The position numbers were made by a program, and so were the translations under genes. A stretch of 64,000 bases of DNA, from assembly GCA_934636465.1 (NCBI GenBank), contig CAKUAR010000010.1, positions 1 through 64,000 on the forward strand, given 5' to 3'. The notes beneath the pieces are model-generated. The model worked only from the letters and a program-made list of their open reading frames with translations, was not told the DNA's origin and did no database searches. Of the stretch, positions 8,211 through 18,149 are shown piece by piece; positions within the stretch are counted from its first letter, which is position 1; each line of letters starts with the position of its first letter. The stretch comes from an uncultured Muribaculaceae bacterium (GTDB lineage Bacteria; Bacteroidota; Bacteroidia; Bacteroidales; Muribaculaceae).

Positions 8211-9770
8211 ATGAAAAAGAACACAAAAATGGCCGTTATGCTCATAGGAGCATCTATCGTAGGGTCTGCATCAACCATATTTGCAACCACGGCCCTTTCT
8301 AAATCAGGAATCATCAAAGATGAGTTCATTCCAAAACAAGAAGTTTCTGAGCCAAACAACTTTGTCAAGACAGCCGTGCGACCCTCGTCGTTCGACACCG
8401 ACTTCACAAAGGCTGCCGAGTCAACCATTAACTCCGTGGTGAGCATAAAGTCGTTCTCCGCACCAAAGCAGCAACAACAAATGTTCCAGGGCGGCGGAGA
8501 TTTCTTCGATCCATTTGAATTTTTCTTCGGTCCTGGCAACGGCAGTTCACAGCGCCGCAAGCAGCAGCAACAGCCCAAACAAGAGAAATCAGAGCCACAA
8601 CCCACTGGCCTTGGCTCCGGCGTGATAATCTCTGACGACGGCTACATCGTGACCAACAACCACGTTATCGACGGCGCCGAGAAACTTGAAGTCACACTCA
8701 ACGACAACAGCACTTTCAATGCCCGCGTCATTGGCACCGACCCAAAGTCTGACTTGGCTCTGCTCAAAATCTCTGCCAAAAAGAAGCTCCAACCTATCGT
8801 GTTTGGCAACTCCGACGACATAAAGGTTGGCGAATGGGTTCTCGCAGTCGGCAACCCCTACGGTTTCACATCTACCGTAACTGCCGGCATCATCAGCGCC
8901 AAGGGACGTAGCCTAAGCGTTGGCGCCAATTCTGGCCGCGACCTCGGAATCGAGTCGTTCATACAGACCGATGCCGCCATCAACCCCGGAAACAGTGGTG
9001 GTGCGCTCGTCAACACCAATGGTGAGCTGATTGGCATCAACACCCAAATCTATTCTTCCACTGGTTCTTATTCTGGCACAGGTTTCGCAATTCCTTCTGG
9101 CACAGTGAAGAAAATCGTTACTGACCTCAAGCAATATGGCACAGTGCAACGCGCAGTGCTCGGCATTCAGTTCACCGAACTCGACGCCGACAAGGCCAAG
9201 GAGAAGAACATCACCGCTACCAATGAAGGTGTGCTTGTAGCCAAGGTCACCGACCGCAGTGCTGCTAAGGAAGCCGGACTTGAAGAAGGCGACGTTATCG
9301 TAGGTCTCAACGGAAGTGACGTGAAAAATGGTGCACAGATGGTTGAGCAAATGAGCAAGCTCCGTCCTGGCGACAAGGCCACTGTCAAGTATTATCGCGA
9401 CAACAAGCTCAAGACTACCACTGTCACATTCAAGAACGACCAAGGCAACACCAAGATTTCTAAGGGTATGGACATGATGTCACTTGGTTGTGCTTTCCAG
9501 GCATTGACCGAGCAAGACAAGAAAGACCTCAACATCTCTACAGGTATCAAGGTGGTCGGTGTCAAGGCAGGTAAATTCAAGGCAGCAGGCATCAAAGACG
9601 GCTTCGTGATTACCGACATCAACAACTTTCCAGTTTCTTCCCGTGAGGACGTTGAGAACGTGTATGGTCAGATAATGCGTGACTCCGACAGCGACAAGGT
9701 GATGTTTATCACTGGCCTCTACCCAACAGGCAAGAAGGTTTACTACGCTGTTGACCTCAGCGACGACTGA
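8211..9770 (+). CDS. degP: DegP/DegQ (HtrA) periplasmic serine endoprotease
   Basis: This 519-residue Do-family protease degrades and refolds damaged envelope proteins. An N-terminal hydrophobic segment (about 7-27) serves as signal or anchor. A Gln- and Phe-rich insert around 85-125 corresponds to the long LA loop of the protease domain. The trypsin-like triad is His151 (NNHVID), Asp181 (SDLALLK) and Ser262 in GNSGGAL. Two PDZ domains follow, roughly 300-395 and 420-515, the second ending in FITGLYPTGKK, so the architecture is DegP/DegQ-like rather than single-PDZ DegS. Length is within the Bacteroidetes range. The gene is monocistronic, with its own promoter and a strong terminator. Family assignment is certain; the choice between DegP and DegQ cannot be made from sequence alone. 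Confidence 0.95.
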   Translation: MKKNTKMAVMLIGASIVGSASTIFATTALSKSGIIKDEFIPKQEVSEPNNFVKTAVRPSSFDTDFTKAAESTINSVVSIKSFSAPKQQQQMFQGGGDFFDPFEFFFGPGNGSSQRRKQQQQPKQEKSEPQPTGLGSGVIISDDGYIVTNNHVIDGAEKLEVTLNDNSTFNARVIGTDPKSDLALLKISAKKKLQPIVFGNSDDIKVGEWVLAVGNPYGFTSTVTAGIISAKGRSLSVGANSGRDLGIESFIQTDAAINPGNSGGALVNTNGELIGINTQIYSSTGSYSGTGFAIPSGTVKKIVTDLKQYGTVQRAVLGIQFTELDADKAKEKNITATNEGVLVAKVTDRSAAKEAGLEEGDVIVGLNGSDVKNGAQMVEQMSKLRPGDKATVKYYRDNKLKTTTVTFKNDQGNTKISKGMDMMSLGCAFQALTEQDKKDLNISTGIKVVGVKAGKFKAAGIKDGFVITDINNFPVSSREDVENVYGQIMRDSDSDKVMFITGLYPTGKKVYYAVDLSDD

Positions 9771-9822
9771 TAAACACAAGTTGCCGGCTTCTGGCCGGCC
9801 AATCATACTGAACTTAAATAAT

Positions 9823-9860
9823 AAGGTCGGAGGGCATACAAGCTCCCCGACCTTTTATTT
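9823..9860 (+). terminator. Terminator of degP
   Basis: AAGGTCGG at 9823-9830 pairs with CCGACCTT at 9847-9854, followed by a T-rich run to 9860. Just beyond it is an unusual homopolymer pair, nine C (9862-9870) then seven A. Confidence 0.8.
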
Positions 9861-9988
9861 GCCCCCCCCCAAAAAAATGCCAGTGCAAGGCGGCGCATAC
9901 ATCAAAACCAGCGTCAATCCGTAGCCTGCATTTGAGGCAGACAATAAATTAAAAATTCTTAACAATAAACACAAAATTCCGCAAAACC

Positions 9989-10019
9989 TTTCACCTCTCA
10001 AAAATTTTGAATAACTTTG
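9989..10019 (+). promoter_or_regulatory. rpoD promoter
   Basis: TTTC at 9989-9992, a 19-base spacer, then a perfect TAACTTTG at 10012-10019. The leader to the ATG at 10046 would be about 20 bases. Confidence 0.75.
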
Positions 10020-10045
10020 CGTGTTTTAATATCTACATTTAATTA

Positions 10046-10903
10046 ATGAGACAATTAAAGATTACCAAATCTATCACCAATCGCGAGAGCGCGTCTCTTG
10101 ACAAGTATCTGCAAGAAATCGGTCGTAAGGACCTCATTACAGTCGATGAAGAAGTGGAACTTGCACAGCGCATCAAGAAAGGTGACCAGGCAGCCCTCGA
10201 CAAACTTGTAAGCGCGAATCTGCGTTTCGTCGTTTCCGTAGCAAAACAGTATCAAAACCAAGGATTAAGCCTCCCCGACTTAATCGACGAAGGTAATTTA
10301 GGCCTAATTAAGGCAGCTCAGAAGTTCGATGAAACTCGTGGTTTCAAGTTTATCTCCTACGCAGTTTGGTGGATTCGCCAATCAATTCTTCAAGCATTGG
10401 CAGAGCAATCGCGCATTGTCCGCCTCCCACTCAACCAAGTTGGCTCTCTCAACAAAATCGGAAAAGCGCTGTCGCGTTTCGAGCAGGAAAACGAGCGCCG
10501 TCCGTCCGCATCAGAGCTTGCCGACGAGCTTAACGTGCCGGTTGACAAGATTTCCGACACCATGAAAGTGTCGGGTCGCCATGTGAGCGTTGACGCACCT
10601 TTCGTCGATGGCGAGGACAACAGTCTGCTCGACGTGCTCCCCAACGACGACTCCCCAATGGCCGACGCCGAGCTCAACCAAGAGTCTCTGTCAAAAGAAG
10701 TTAATCGTGCCCTCGACCAGCTCAACCCGCGTGAGCGCGACATTCTGAAAATGTTCTTCGGCATAGGTTGCCAAGAGATGACTCTTGAGGAAATTGGAGC
10801 TAAATTCGACCTGACAAGAGAGCGTGTGCGCCAAATCAAAGAAAAAGCCATACGCCGCCTCAAAGGACAAAAGAGCAAGCTGCTTAAAGCCTACTTAGGC
10901 TGA
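10046..10903 (+). CDS. rpoD: Primary sigma factor RpoD (sigma-70/SigA, short Bacteroidetes form)
   Basis: The 285-residue protein is the housekeeping sigma factor of the Bacteroidetes type, lacking region 1.1 and the long non-conserved region of proteobacterial RpoD. Region 1.2 begins near residue 15 ([11 protein letters not shown]). Region 2 contains the core-binding and -10-recognition helices ([18 protein letters not shown], then a WWIRQSI stretch with the aromatic residues that melt DNA). Regions 3 and 4 end with the helix-turn-helix [27 protein letters not shown]. It would direct transcription from the TTTG/TAnnTTTG promoters seen throughout the window. It is a single-gene unit with its own promoter and a near-perfect terminator. 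Confidence 0.96.
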   Translation: MRQLKITKSITNRESASLDKYLQEIGRKDLITVDEEVELAQRIKKGDQAALDKLVSANLRFVVSVAKQYQNQGLSLPDLIDEGNLGLIKAAQKFDETRGFKFISYAVWWIRQSILQALAEQSRIVRLPLNQVGSLNKIGKALSRFEQENERRPSASELADELNVPVDKISDTMKVSGRHVSVDAPFVDGEDNSLLDVLPNDDSPMADAELNQESLSKEVNRALDQLNPRERDILKMFFGIGCQEMTLEEIGAKFDLTRERVRQIKEKAIRRLKGQKSKLLKAYLG

Positions 10904-10924
10904 TTTTTAAGGAAAAAGACTAAA

Positions 10925-10963
10925 CTGCTCTGCAAGCACACACTTGCAGAGCAGTCCTTTTTT
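10925..10963 (+). terminator. Terminator of rpoD
   Basis: A perfect 12-base-pair stem, 10925-10936 with 10943-10954 around a CACACA loop, is followed by TCC and a run of T. Confidence 0.92.
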
Positions 10964-11042
10964 ATGGGCCACCCGTCCTAAGCACATGCCCCATAAGCAC
11001 AATGGTAATCCGGCAGCTCTGCCAAAAACGCCAAAACGCTTG

Positions 11043-11074
11043 TTGCCTCATCAACATTTTATCGCTATATTTGT
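11043..11074 (+). promoter_or_regulatory. leuC promoter
   Basis: GTTG at 11043-11046, a 20-base spacer and a perfect -7 motif TATATTTG at 11067-11074. The ATG of leuC lies 36 bases beyond the motif. No leader peptide or T-box-like structure is evident in that short leader. Confidence 0.65.
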
Positions 11075-11109
11075 AGATACAAGCATTTTGCGGCTAGACA
11101 TAAAACAAG

Positions 11110-12510
11110 ATGAATACGCTATTCGACAAAATATGGGATTCTCACGTCATCAACACAATTCCAGGAGGCCCCTCAATTCTCTACATCGACCGCTTGTTTT
11201 GCAACGAGACAACAAGCCCACAAGCATTTAGCAGTCTGCGCGAGCGTGGCCTTGAAATTCGCCACCCCGAAAGTGCCATTTGCACCATCGACCACAATCT
11301 GCCCACCACCGATCAAGACAAGCCCGTGAGCGACGCAGCTTCACGTCACCAAATCGAAACCATGCAACTCAATGCGCAAGATTTCGGTTTGACACTCTTT
11401 GAAGCCGGCAGCACACACAACGGAATCACTCACGTAATCGGCCCAGAAAACGGTTTATCCACTCCAGGACAGACCATTGCGTGCGGCGGCAGCCATGCCT
11501 CCACCCACGGCGCCCTCGGTGCTGTGGCTCTGGCTGTGGGCACAAGCGAGATCGAATCCGTTCTTGCCACACAGTGCATTTTGCAGGTAAAGCCTCGCAC
11601 CATGCGCATCACCATAGACGGCGAATTGCGAAAAGGCGTTTCTGCCAAAGACTTAATTCTGCACATAATCAGCAAGATGACACCAACCGGAGCCGCTGGC
11701 TTCTTTGTGGAGTTTGCCGGCACGGCCATACGCTCGCTTTCCATAGAGGAACGCATGACGGTGTGTAACATGAGCATAGAGATGGGGGCACGCGGCAGCA
11801 TAATTGCCCCCGACGAAAAGACATTCGCCTATCTCAAAGGCCGCGAATTTGCGCCCGTAGGCGAAGATTGGGTGAAAACCGTAGAATACTGGAAGACACT
11901 GTCGAGTGACAGCCATGCCGTGTTCGACCGCGAAGTGAAATTCAAGGCTTCTGACGTGAAGCCACGCATCACCTATGGCACGTCGCCCGACATGAGCATA
12001 GAGATAACCTCCTCCATACCCAGGCTCGGCGACATTGCGCCCGACCAGCGCAACGCTTTCACCCTGGCACTGACCTACATGGGTCTTACACCAGGACAAA
12101 AGTTGATTGGACTTCCTGTGGATTACGTGTTTCTCGGCAGCTGTGCCAACGGAAGAATCGAAGATTTCCGCACCTTTGCCGCCATAGTCAAAGGCCACCG
12201 TAAAGCTCCTGGCATAACTGCATGGCTCGTGCCTGGCTCAAACAAGGTGCTACGGCAAATTCGCGACGAGCACATCGACATTGTACTTCGCGATGCCGGT
12301 TTTGAAGTTCGCCAGCCAGGCTGCTCTGCATGCAGGGCTCTCAATCCAGACAAAATCCCAGCCGGCAAATACGTGATGTCAACTTCCAACCGCAATTACG
12401 AGAACAGTCAAGGCTTAGGTGCGCGCACATTTCTTGCAAGCCCGGCAACAGCGGCTGCTGCCGCAATAACTGGCGTTGTCACCAACCCTCTTAACCTCCC
12501 GCAGCCATGA
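11110..12510 (+). CDS. leuC: 3-isopropylmalate dehydratase large subunit LeuC
   Basis: The 466-residue aconitase-family subunit carries a [4Fe-4S] cluster and, with LeuD, isomerises 2-isopropylmalate to 3-isopropylmalate in leucine synthesis; related enzymes isomerise citramalate. Cluster ligands are Cys345 ([11 protein letters not shown]) and Cys405 and Cys408 ([11 protein letters not shown]). The N-terminal [13 protein letters not shown] opening (here [14 protein letters not shown]) and [20 protein letters not shown] are typical. Length matches the bacterial two-subunit type. Its stop overlaps the ATG of the downstream fused gene by four bases (ATGA), so large and small subunits are translationally coupled. 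The distinction between isopropylmalate and citramalate specificity cannot be made with certainty. Confidence 0.95.
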   Translation: MNTLFDKIWDSHVINTIPGGPSILYIDRLFCNETTSPQAFSSLRERGLEIRHPESAICTIDHNLPTTDQDKPVSDAASRHQIETMQLNAQDFGLTLFEAGSTHNGITHVIGPENGLSTPGQTIACGGSHASTHGALGAVALAVGTSEIESVLATQCILQVKPRTMRITIDGELRKGVSAKDLILHIISKMTPTGAAGFFVEFAGTAIRSLSIEERMTVCNMSIEMGARGSIIAPDEKTFAYLKGREFAPVGEDWVKTVEYWKTLSSDSHAVFDREVKFKASDVKPRITYGTSPDMSIEITSSIPRLGDIAPDQRNAFTLALTYMGLTPGQKLIGLPVDYVFLGSCANGRIEDFRTFAAIVKGHRKAPGITAWLVPGSNKVLRQIRDEHIDIVLRDAGFEVRQPGCSACRALNPDKIPAGKYVMSTSNRNYENSQGLGARTFLASPATAAAAAITGVVTNPLNLPQP

Positions 12511-14642
12511 CCGAAATGTTCACCACACTAACCTCATCGTGCATTCCGCTACCTCTCGACAACGTAAGGGCAGAGCAGATAATTCCGTCACGGTTTCTCA
12601 AATCCACTGCCGACGACGATTGGGGACAGTTCTTGTTTCATGACCTGCGCCTCACCCCTGACGGCACTCCAAACCCTGCGTTGCCTATAAACGACAGCTC
12701 CTATTCTGGTGAAATATTAGTTGCAGGGTGCAATTTCGGAGCAGGCGCAAGCCGCGAGCATGCCGTGTGGGCATTGGCAGAACGAGGTTTCAGAGCCATA
12801 ATAGCCACTTCGTTCGCCGATATTTTCAAGCAAAACGCCCTCAACAACGGCATTTTGCCCATCGTGGTTTCAGAGCGTTTCCACGCCAAGCTACTCGATA
12901 CCATTTATGCCGACCATGCGAGCAAGGTTGACATTGACCTTGATAACCAGACCGTTTGCAACACGGTGACAGACGAAAAGGAGCGGTTTGGCATCAACAT
13001 CTACAAGAAAAACTGCTTGATGCGGGGCACAAGCGACATCGACTTCCTGCTCAGCAAGCATCGTGACATAACCGTTTGGGAAGAAAACCACAAGTCGCCC
13101 TACAAGCAGTCAAAACACGGTCAAATCGAGATTCTCGACACCACCCTGCGCGATGGTGAGCAGACGTCAGGGGTCAGTTTTTCCCCTACGGAGAAGCTGC
13201 TCATGACGCAACTCATTCTCACCCACCTCAACGTGCCGCGCATAGAAATTGCCTCGTCGCGCGTGTCAGAGGGCGAGTTCACATCGGCCAAGCGCATTTG
13301 CTCGTGGGCACAACGCCACGAGCTTCTTGACAAGATAGAAATACTCGGCTATATCGACGGCGGGAAGTCGGTCAAATGGGTTCTTGAGGCTGGTGGCAAG
13401 GTCATTAACCTACTTGCCAAAGGCTCCGAAAAGCATTGCCGCCTGCAACTAAAAAAGACGCCCGAAGAGCATTTTAGCGATATTGCCAAAGAAGTGCGCC
13501 GTGCGCACGACAGCGGACTCGACGTTAATCTCTACCTCGAAGACTGGTCAAACGGCATAATGCAGTCACCGCAATACGTCTATAAGATGATGGACTCGCT
13601 TAAAGGTCTGCCCATACACCGCTTCATGCTACCCGACACACTTGGCGTGATGAATCCAAACCAAGTGTATGAATACTGCAAACGCATGGTGACACGCTAC
13701 CCCGACGTGCACTTCGATTTCCATGCCCACAATGACTACGACTTTGCCACGGCTAACTCATTTGCTGCTGGTCTGGTGGGCATAAAGGGGCTGCACTGCA
13801 CCATCAACGGACTCGGAGAACGCGCCGGCAACGCCCCACTTGCAAGCGTTGTGGCCATGGTGCACGACATGCTTCGCATGACCACCGACATCGACGAGTC
13901 GCAAATCTACGACGTCAGTCACTCCGTTGAGTCTTTCTCCGGCGTAATAGTGCCACAAAACGAGCCTATTATCGGAGAGAACGCATTCACGCAAACAGCC
14001 GGAATTCATGCCGACGGCGACAACAAAAGTGAGCTTTATTTCAATGAACTGCTGCCCGAAAGATTTGGACGCAAGAGGGTTTATGCCCTCGGCAAGCTGT
14101 CGGGCGAGGCAAGCATAAAGAAAAACCTTGTGGAGCTTGGCATAAAGCTCGGACGGCAATACATACACAAAGTGACAAAGCAAATCAATGCTCTTGGCGA
14201 CCGAAAAGAAATCGTGACCAAGGAAGATTTGCCCAACATTGTGTCTGATGTTGTGACCCACAACTCCAGCTCCAACAAAATAAAGATTGTAAACTACGCC
14301 ATAAGCATCTCTAAAGACTTACTTCCAACAGCCACTGTGAAGCTCGACATCAACGGCACTCCCTACGAGCAAACAGCATCGGGCGACGGCACATTCGACG
14401 CTTTCTGCAAGGCCGTCGGCAAAATCTATAAGGAGAACTTAGGCCGGCAATTTCCACGACTGCTCAACTACACCGTGAGCATACCGCCAAACAGCAACAC
14501 CGACGCTATGGTCATGACCAACACCACATGGCAGTTTCACGACCACACAATCAAGACTCGCGGGCTCAACCCCGACCAGATAGAGGCAAGCATACAAGCC
14601 ACACTCAAGATGCTCAACATAATTGAAGGCATAAGCTATTGA
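12507..14642 (+). CDS. Fusion of LeuD (dehydratase small subunit) with a LeuA/CimA-type synthase
   Basis: This 711-residue protein joins two normally separate enzymes. Residues 1 to about 195 are a LeuD swivel domain ([36 protein letters not shown]). Residues about 206-711 are a 2-isopropylmalate/citramalate synthase: [10 protein letters not shown] at 210-219 with catalytic Arg215 and metal-binding Asp216, and the metal-binding His406 and His408 in [10 protein letters not shown]-terminal LeuA allosteric (dimerisation) domain covers roughly 590-711. The junction ([27 protein letters not shown]) is short, with no stop or frame change. In Bacteroides the corresponding leuD and second leuA-like gene are, as I recall, separate neighbours. 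The synthase product is the substrate of LeuCD, so the fusion puts two consecutive steps on one chain. leuB is not in the window. Confidence 0.9.
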   Translation: MTEMFTTLTSSCIPLPLDNVRAEQIIPSRFLKSTADDDWGQFLFHDLRLTPDGTPNPALPINDSSYSGEILVAGCNFGAGASREHAVWALAERGFRAIIATSFADIFKQNALNNGILPIVVSERFHAKLLDTIYADHASKVDIDLDNQTVCNTVTDEKERFGINIYKKNCLMRGTSDIDFLLSKHRDITVWEENHKSPYKQSKHGQIEILDTTLRDGEQTSGVSFSPTEKLLMTQLILTHLNVPRIEIASSRVSEGEFTSAKRICSWAQRHELLDKIEILGYIDGGKSVKWVLEAGGKVINLLAKGSEKHCRLQLKKTPEEHFSDIAKEVRRAHDSGLDVNLYLEDWSNGIMQSPQYVYKMMDSLKGLPIHRFMLPDTLGVMNPNQVYEYCKRMVTRYPDVHFDFHAHNDYDFATANSFAAGLVGIKGLHCTINGLGERAGNAPLASVVAMVHDMLRMTTDIDESQIYDVSHSVESFSGVIVPQNEPIIGENAFTQTAGIHADGDNKSELYFNELLPERFGRKRVYALGKLSGEASIKKNLVELGIKLGRQYIHKVTKQINALGDRKEIVTKEDLPNIVSDVVTHNSSSNKIKIVNYAISISKDLLPTATVKLDINGTPYEQTASGDGTFDAFCKAVGKIYKENLGRQFPRLLNYTVSIPPNSNTDAMVMTNTTWQFHDHTIKTRGLNPDQIEASIQATLKMLNIIEGISY

Positions 14643-14656
14643 CGTGGCTCATTGCA

Positions 14657-14688
14657 GTTGCCAAAGCGGATTAAATAACTTAAATTTG
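14657..14688 (+). promoter_or_regulatory. Promoter of the ornithine-cyclodeaminase-family gene
   Basis: GTTG at 14657-14660, a 20-base spacer and TAAATTTG at 14681-14688. It lies just after the fused leuD-leuA gene and suggests that the next gene can be expressed separately. Confidence 0.6.
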
Positions 14689-14755
14689 CCTCTGGTTAGT
14701 GGTCATGCAGCCATAACCGCCCAATGCTGCATTGCATAATAAAAATAATAACATA

Positions 14756-15700
14756 ATGATTTGTATTCAAGACAAAGATATTCGCGGCCTCAACCTCACC
14801 CCTGCCGATTTCATCGACGGTGTGAGATATTGCTTCACACACAAGCCCGAGGCCCAGCTTCCGGCCAAAATAAGTGTTCACCCGCAAGGACTTGACTTTT
14901 TCACGTCAATGCCATGCCTGCTGCCACCAGAAATCGGACGTTTCAACGTCAAAGTGGTATCGCGTATAGACGGACGCGTGCCCTCGCTCCGCAGCGACAG
15001 CATGCTGTTTGACTCCAAAACTGGCGAACTCCTTGCCGTTATCGACACCGACTTCATCACCACCATGCGCACAGGTGCGGTGGCTTCACTGGCAATCCAG
15101 ACATTCAAGAAAAGCGACGCAAGCACATTTGCTTTCGTAGGTCTTGGCAACACGGCTCGTGCCACCATGCTCTGCCTCGGCACATTACTCCAAGGCACCA
15201 AGGCCGAGGTCAAGCTGCTGCGTTACAAAAACCAGGCAGAGTTGTTCATTGAGCGTTTCAAATGCTTCAGCAACATCACATTCTCCATAGTTGACACCAT
15301 CGACGCGCTGTTCAGTGACAGCGACGTGATAGTGTCGTGCGTGACCGAGGAGCGCAGCATTTTTCACGACGACGACAAGATATTCAAGCCCGGCGTACTC
15401 ATAGTGCCAGTGCACACGCGCGGTTTTCAGAACTGCGACACCACATTCGACAAAGTGTTTTGCGACGATGTGGCACACGTGAGCGGTTTCAAATATTTCA
15501 GCCAATTCCGCAGTTTGACCGAGATAGGAGAAGTGTTGCGGGGCGAAAAAGACGGCCGTACAAGCGACAGTGAGCGCATAATCAGCTACAACATAGGCCT
15601 TGGGCTGCACGATGCCTATTTCTGCAACCTTGTGTACGACAAAATCAAAGGTCTGCCAGAAATAGCCATGATTCACGACAAGGAAAAGTATATCATCTGA
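14756..15700 (+). CDS. Ornithine cyclodeaminase / mu-crystallin family dehydrogenase
   Basis: The 314-residue product belongs to the NAD(P)-binding family that includes ornithine cyclodeaminase, alanine dehydrogenase of archaeal type, ketimine reductase (mu-crystallin) and siderophore-precursor enzymes such as SbnB. The Rossmann motif FVGLGNTARAT lies near residue 130, preceded by the family segment DTDFITTMRTGAVASLA, which contains the conserved Arg-Thr-Gly-Ala. The substrate cannot be read from the sequence. An in-frame TTG lies eight codons upstream, but the ATG at 14756 follows a good promoter more naturally. It follows the leucine-type genes and precedes pyrK; neither neighbour fixes its role. 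Proline formation from ornithine or reduction of a cyclic imine are both possible. Confidence 0.82.
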   Translation: MICIQDKDIRGLNLTPADFIDGVRYCFTHKPEAQLPAKISVHPQGLDFFTSMPCLLPPEIGRFNVKVVSRIDGRVPSLRSDSMLFDSKTGELLAVIDTDFITTMRTGAVASLAIQTFKKSDASTFAFVGLGNTARATMLCLGTLLQGTKAEVKLLRYKNQAELFIERFKCFSNITFSIVDTIDALFSDSDVIVSCVTEERSIFHDDDKIFKPGVLIVPVHTRGFQNCDTTFDKVFCDDVAHVSGFKYFSQFRSLTEIGEVLRGEKDGRTSDSERIISYNIGLGLHDAYFCNLVYDKIKGLPEIAMIHDKEKYII

Positions 15701-15714
15701 AGTGCGAAGCTACC

Positions 15715-15748
15715 AGCCTGCTGCACAAACAGGCTGCGATTTCTTGAA
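15715..15748 (+). terminator. Weak terminator-like hairpin after the cyclodeaminase-family gene
   Basis: AGCCTG at 15715-15720 pairs with CAGGCT at 15730-15735, followed by a broken T-rich stretch. The T run is poor, so termination may be partial. Confidence 0.4.
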
Positions 15749-15756
15749 TATTTAAG

Positions 15757-15764
15757 TAACTTTG
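15757..15764 (+). promoter_or_regulatory. -7 element of the pyrK-pyrD promoter
   Basis: A perfect TAACTTTG lies 32 bases ahead of the pyrK ATG. No convincing -33 TTTG is found at the expected distance. Confidence 0.55.
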
Positions 15765-15795
15765 CACTCAGACAAAAAAACAACAATAACAACAA

Positions 15796-16560
15796 ATGAA
15801 CAAACAGGAATTAGACTTCCTCATCAAAGAAAACATTCACATTTCGCCAATGTATTCTTTGATGAAAATCACCCCCACACAAGGCAAGCTGCCCGAAATT
15901 GCCCCCGGACAATTCGTTCAGGTTGAGGTACCAAACTCAAAAACCACATTTCTCCGCCGCCCCATATCAGTCAATTTCGTTGACCACGAGGCCAATGAGC
16001 TTTGGTTACTCGTCAGAAAGGCTGGTGAAGGCACATCGCACCTCATCAGTCTGCCTGCAAACACCATCATCAATTTGGTTTTACCGCTTGGCAACGGCTT
16101 CACTGTGGAACGCAAGGGGCATGGACTGCTGATTGGTGGCGGCGTGGGCGTTGCTCCACTGCTTCAGCTCGGCAAGGTCATGAAAGCCAAAGGCATAGAC
16201 TTCAGCTTCCTGCTCGGGGCACGTTCTGCTGCCGATTTGCTCGAACTGGAGCTGTTCAAGCAATATGCCACAGTGCATGTGTCAACCGAGGACGGCTCAC
16301 TTGGCGAAAAAGGCTTTGTGACACAGCACTCGGCTCTGGCTGCGCACGTTGATTTCATTGCGTGCTGCGGACCGCAGCCCATGATGAAAGCCGTGGCCAA
16401 AATCGCAAAAGAAAAAGACATTGATTGTGAAGTCTCTCTCGAAAACACCATGGCGTGCGGTCTCGGAGCTTGCTTATGCTGCGTGGAAGACACCACCGAG
16501 GGCAACGTGTGCGTGTGCAAAGAGGGTCCTGTATTTAACATCAAAAAGCTAAAATGGTAG
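15796..16560 (+). CDS. pyrK: Dihydroorotate dehydrogenase electron-transfer subunit PyrK
   Basis: The 254-residue iron-sulfur flavoprotein passes electrons from the FMN of PyrD to NAD+ in pyrimidine synthesis. The FAD-binding motif RRPISV is near residues 54-59, and the NAD-binding loop [12 protein letters not shown] near 115-126. Four cysteines for a [2Fe-2S] cluster are Cys221, Cys226, Cys229 and Cys241 in the C-terminal segment ending CKEGPVF. An additional Cys at 228 and another at 239 flank the usual ligands. Its last seven bases overlap pyrD, so the two subunits are co-translated. The pair defines a class 1B, NAD-linked dihydroorotate dehydrogenase in the cytoplasm. Confidence 0.95.
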   Translation: MNKQELDFLIKENIHISPMYSLMKITPTQGKLPEIAPGQFVQVEVPNSKTTFLRRPISVNFVDHEANELWLLVRKAGEGTSHLISLPANTIINLVLPLGNGFTVERKGHGLLIGGGVGVAPLLQLGKVMKAKGIDFSFLLGARSAADLLELELFKQYATVHVSTEDGSLGEKGFVTQHSALAAHVDFIACCGPQPMMKAVAKIAKEKDIDCEVSLENTMACGLGACLCCVEDTTEGNVCVCKEGPVFNIKKLKW

Positions 16561-17465
16561 ATTTAAGTGTAAAAATAGGAAATCTGAAGCTGAAAAACCC
16601 TATCACCACCGCTTCAGGCACGTTCGGCTACGGCGAGGAGTTCGCCGATTTCATAGATTTGAGCCAACTCGGAGCAATAATAGTTAAGGGCACCACGCTC
16701 AACCACCGCGAGGGCAACCCATATCCGCGCATGGTTGAAACTCCATCGGGCATGCTCAATGCCGTGGGGCTTCAAAACAAGGGCGTTGACTACTTCATAA
16801 GCAACATCTATCCGCGGATAAAAGACATTGACACCAACATAATCGTCAACGTGTCGGGCTCATCACCCGAAGACTACGCCGCCGTGTGCCAGAAGCTCAA
16901 TCCTCTGCCAGGCGTTGCAGCCGTTGAAATAAACATCTCATGCCCCAACGTCAAACAGGGCGGCATGACATTCGGCACCACAGTGCAAGGCGCAAAATCG
17001 GTGGTTTCTGCCGCCAGAAAGGCCTACGACGGCACTATGATTGTGAAACTGACACCTAATGTCACCGACATCACCGAGATTGCCAAGACTGCCGAAGACG
17101 AAGGCGCCGACGCGGTGTCGCTCGTCAACACATTCCTCGGCATGGCCATCAACACCGAGACACGCAAGCCTTATCTGTCAACAATCACAGGCGGGCTGTC
17201 AGGCGCTTGCATACGCCCCATAGCAGTGCGAATGGTCTGGCAGGTATGCAAGGCCGTAAACATTCCTGTAATTGGCTTAGGAGGCATCATGAACGGTCGC
17301 GACGTGATAGAATTTCTTTTGGCTGGTGCCACTGCTGTGGAAATAGGCACTGCCAATTTTGTGGACCCGCAAGTCACAGTCAAGGCGATTGATTATGTGA
17401 AAAATTACATGCAGCGTCACGGCATAAGCTCCATTAAAGACATAATAGGCGGCATGCAGCAATAA
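16554..17465 (+). CDS. pyrD: Dihydroorotate dehydrogenase catalytic subunit PyrD (class 1B)
   Basis: The 303-residue TIM-barrel FMN enzyme oxidises dihydroorotate to orotate, the fourth step of UMP synthesis. Conserved segments are the opening [12 protein letters not shown], the active-site motif NISCPNVK with the catalytic Cys, KLTPNVTDI, and the FMN-phosphate loop [20 protein letters not shown] Cys as catalytic base is the mark of class 1 enzymes, and the overlapping pyrK makes it class 1B. A strong hairpin terminator closes this two-gene unit. Confidence 0.96.
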   Translation: MVDLSVKIGNLKLKNPITTASGTFGYGEEFADFIDLSQLGAIIVKGTTLNHREGNPYPRMVETPSGMLNAVGLQNKGVDYFISNIYPRIKDIDTNIIVNVSGSSPEDYAAVCQKLNPLPGVAAVEINISCPNVKQGGMTFGTTVQGAKSVVSAARKAYDGTMIVKLTPNVTDITEIAKTAEDEGADAVSLVNTFLGMAINTETRKPYLSTITGGLSGACIRPIAVRMVWQVCKAVNIPVIGLGGIMNGRDVIEFLLAGATAVEIGTANFVDPQVTVKAIDYVKNYMQRHGISSIKDIIGGMQQ

Positions 17466-17492
17466 TTCCGCCTACATGCCCACAAGACATCA

Positions 17493-17538
17493 GCGAGGGT
17501 CGTTTCCGCATAAGGAAGCGACCCTCGCCGTTATTTTC
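17493..17538 (+). terminator. Terminator of pyrK-pyrD
   Basis: GCGAGGGTCG at 17493-17502 pairs with CGACCCTCGC at 17519-17528, with further TTCC/GGAA pairing inside and a T-rich tail. It sits between convergent pyrD and the XRE gene and may serve pyrD only. Confidence 0.85.
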
Positions 17539-17552
17539 TATTACTTAAAACC

Positions 17553-18104
17553 TCACTTGCCAGGAACGAAAGTCTCAAAACTATTATCACTATAAAACAC
17601 CATTATGCTCACCACACGCCTTGGTGCGCTGCCAGCATTTCCACCAGCACGCTCCGTTTGTCGAACTGTTTTTGCCAGGGTTTCCAGTGTTTTTGAAACA
17701 TTGCTTGCCGATAGTGGGGCAGCCTTTTGAGCTGGCTGCACATCTACAAAATCATCGTCATGGTCGTCGTCAAACAATATGGCTTGCTGTGCTGATTTTC
17801 CATTTTCAAGCATAGAGTCATCGCTGTCACCAAAATCAGAATTCTCATCGACTTGAGGTTTAGGAGCAATTTCCTTGTTCGCATTTGGAACAAACATATC
17901 ACCATCGCCAAACATGAGCCACATTATCGACAGCGATGGATAGGAGGCATGTATTTTTGCGATTATCTCATCACTCACTTTTTTGTTTCTTCCATTCAAC
18001 AACTGCGACAAAGTGGGTCGAGGTATGCCACAAGTGTCCGCAAACAGCGAATTTGAGATACCATTTTGATTTAAAAACAATTTTAGGCGACTAACTAAAT
18101 CCAT
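17553..18104 (-). CDS. XRE-family helix-turn-helix regulator
   Basis: This is a 183-residue protein from the ATG at 18104. An upstream in-frame ATG at 18149 is less likely because a -7 motif (18137-18144) would place the transcript start between the two. Residues 1-65 form an XRE/Cro-type helix-turn-helix (LFADTCGIPRPTLSQLLNGR). They are followed by a segment common in Bacteroidetes regulators of this group (PSLSIMWLMFGDGDMF), then a strongly acidic linker (about 90-125) and a Ser/Ala-rich C-terminal part ending in a short basic-hydrophobic strand. Targets are unknown; the gene-poor region upstream holds paired TTTGC-N4-GCAAA sites that could be operators. Confidence 0.8.
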   Translation of the reverse strand: MDLVSRLKLFLNQNGISNSLFADTCGIPRPTLSQLLNGRNKKVSDEIIAKIHASYPSLSIMWLMFGDGDMFVPNANKEIAPKPQVDENSDFGDSDDSMLENGKSAQQAILFDDDHDDDFVDVQPAQKAAPLSASNVSKTLETLAKTVRQTERAGGNAGSAPRRVVSIMVFYSDNSFETFVPGK

Positions 18105-18136
18105 AAATTCATTTACAAACAAGAACTTTATATTTG

Positions 18137-18144
18137 CAAATTTA
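18137..18144 (-). promoter_or_regulatory. -7 element upstream of the XRE gene
   Basis: On the minus strand this reads TAAATTTG, a perfect Bacteroidetes -7 motif, 32 bases before the ATG at 18104. No good -33 element is seen. Confidence 0.5.
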
Positions 18145-18149
18145 AGCAA

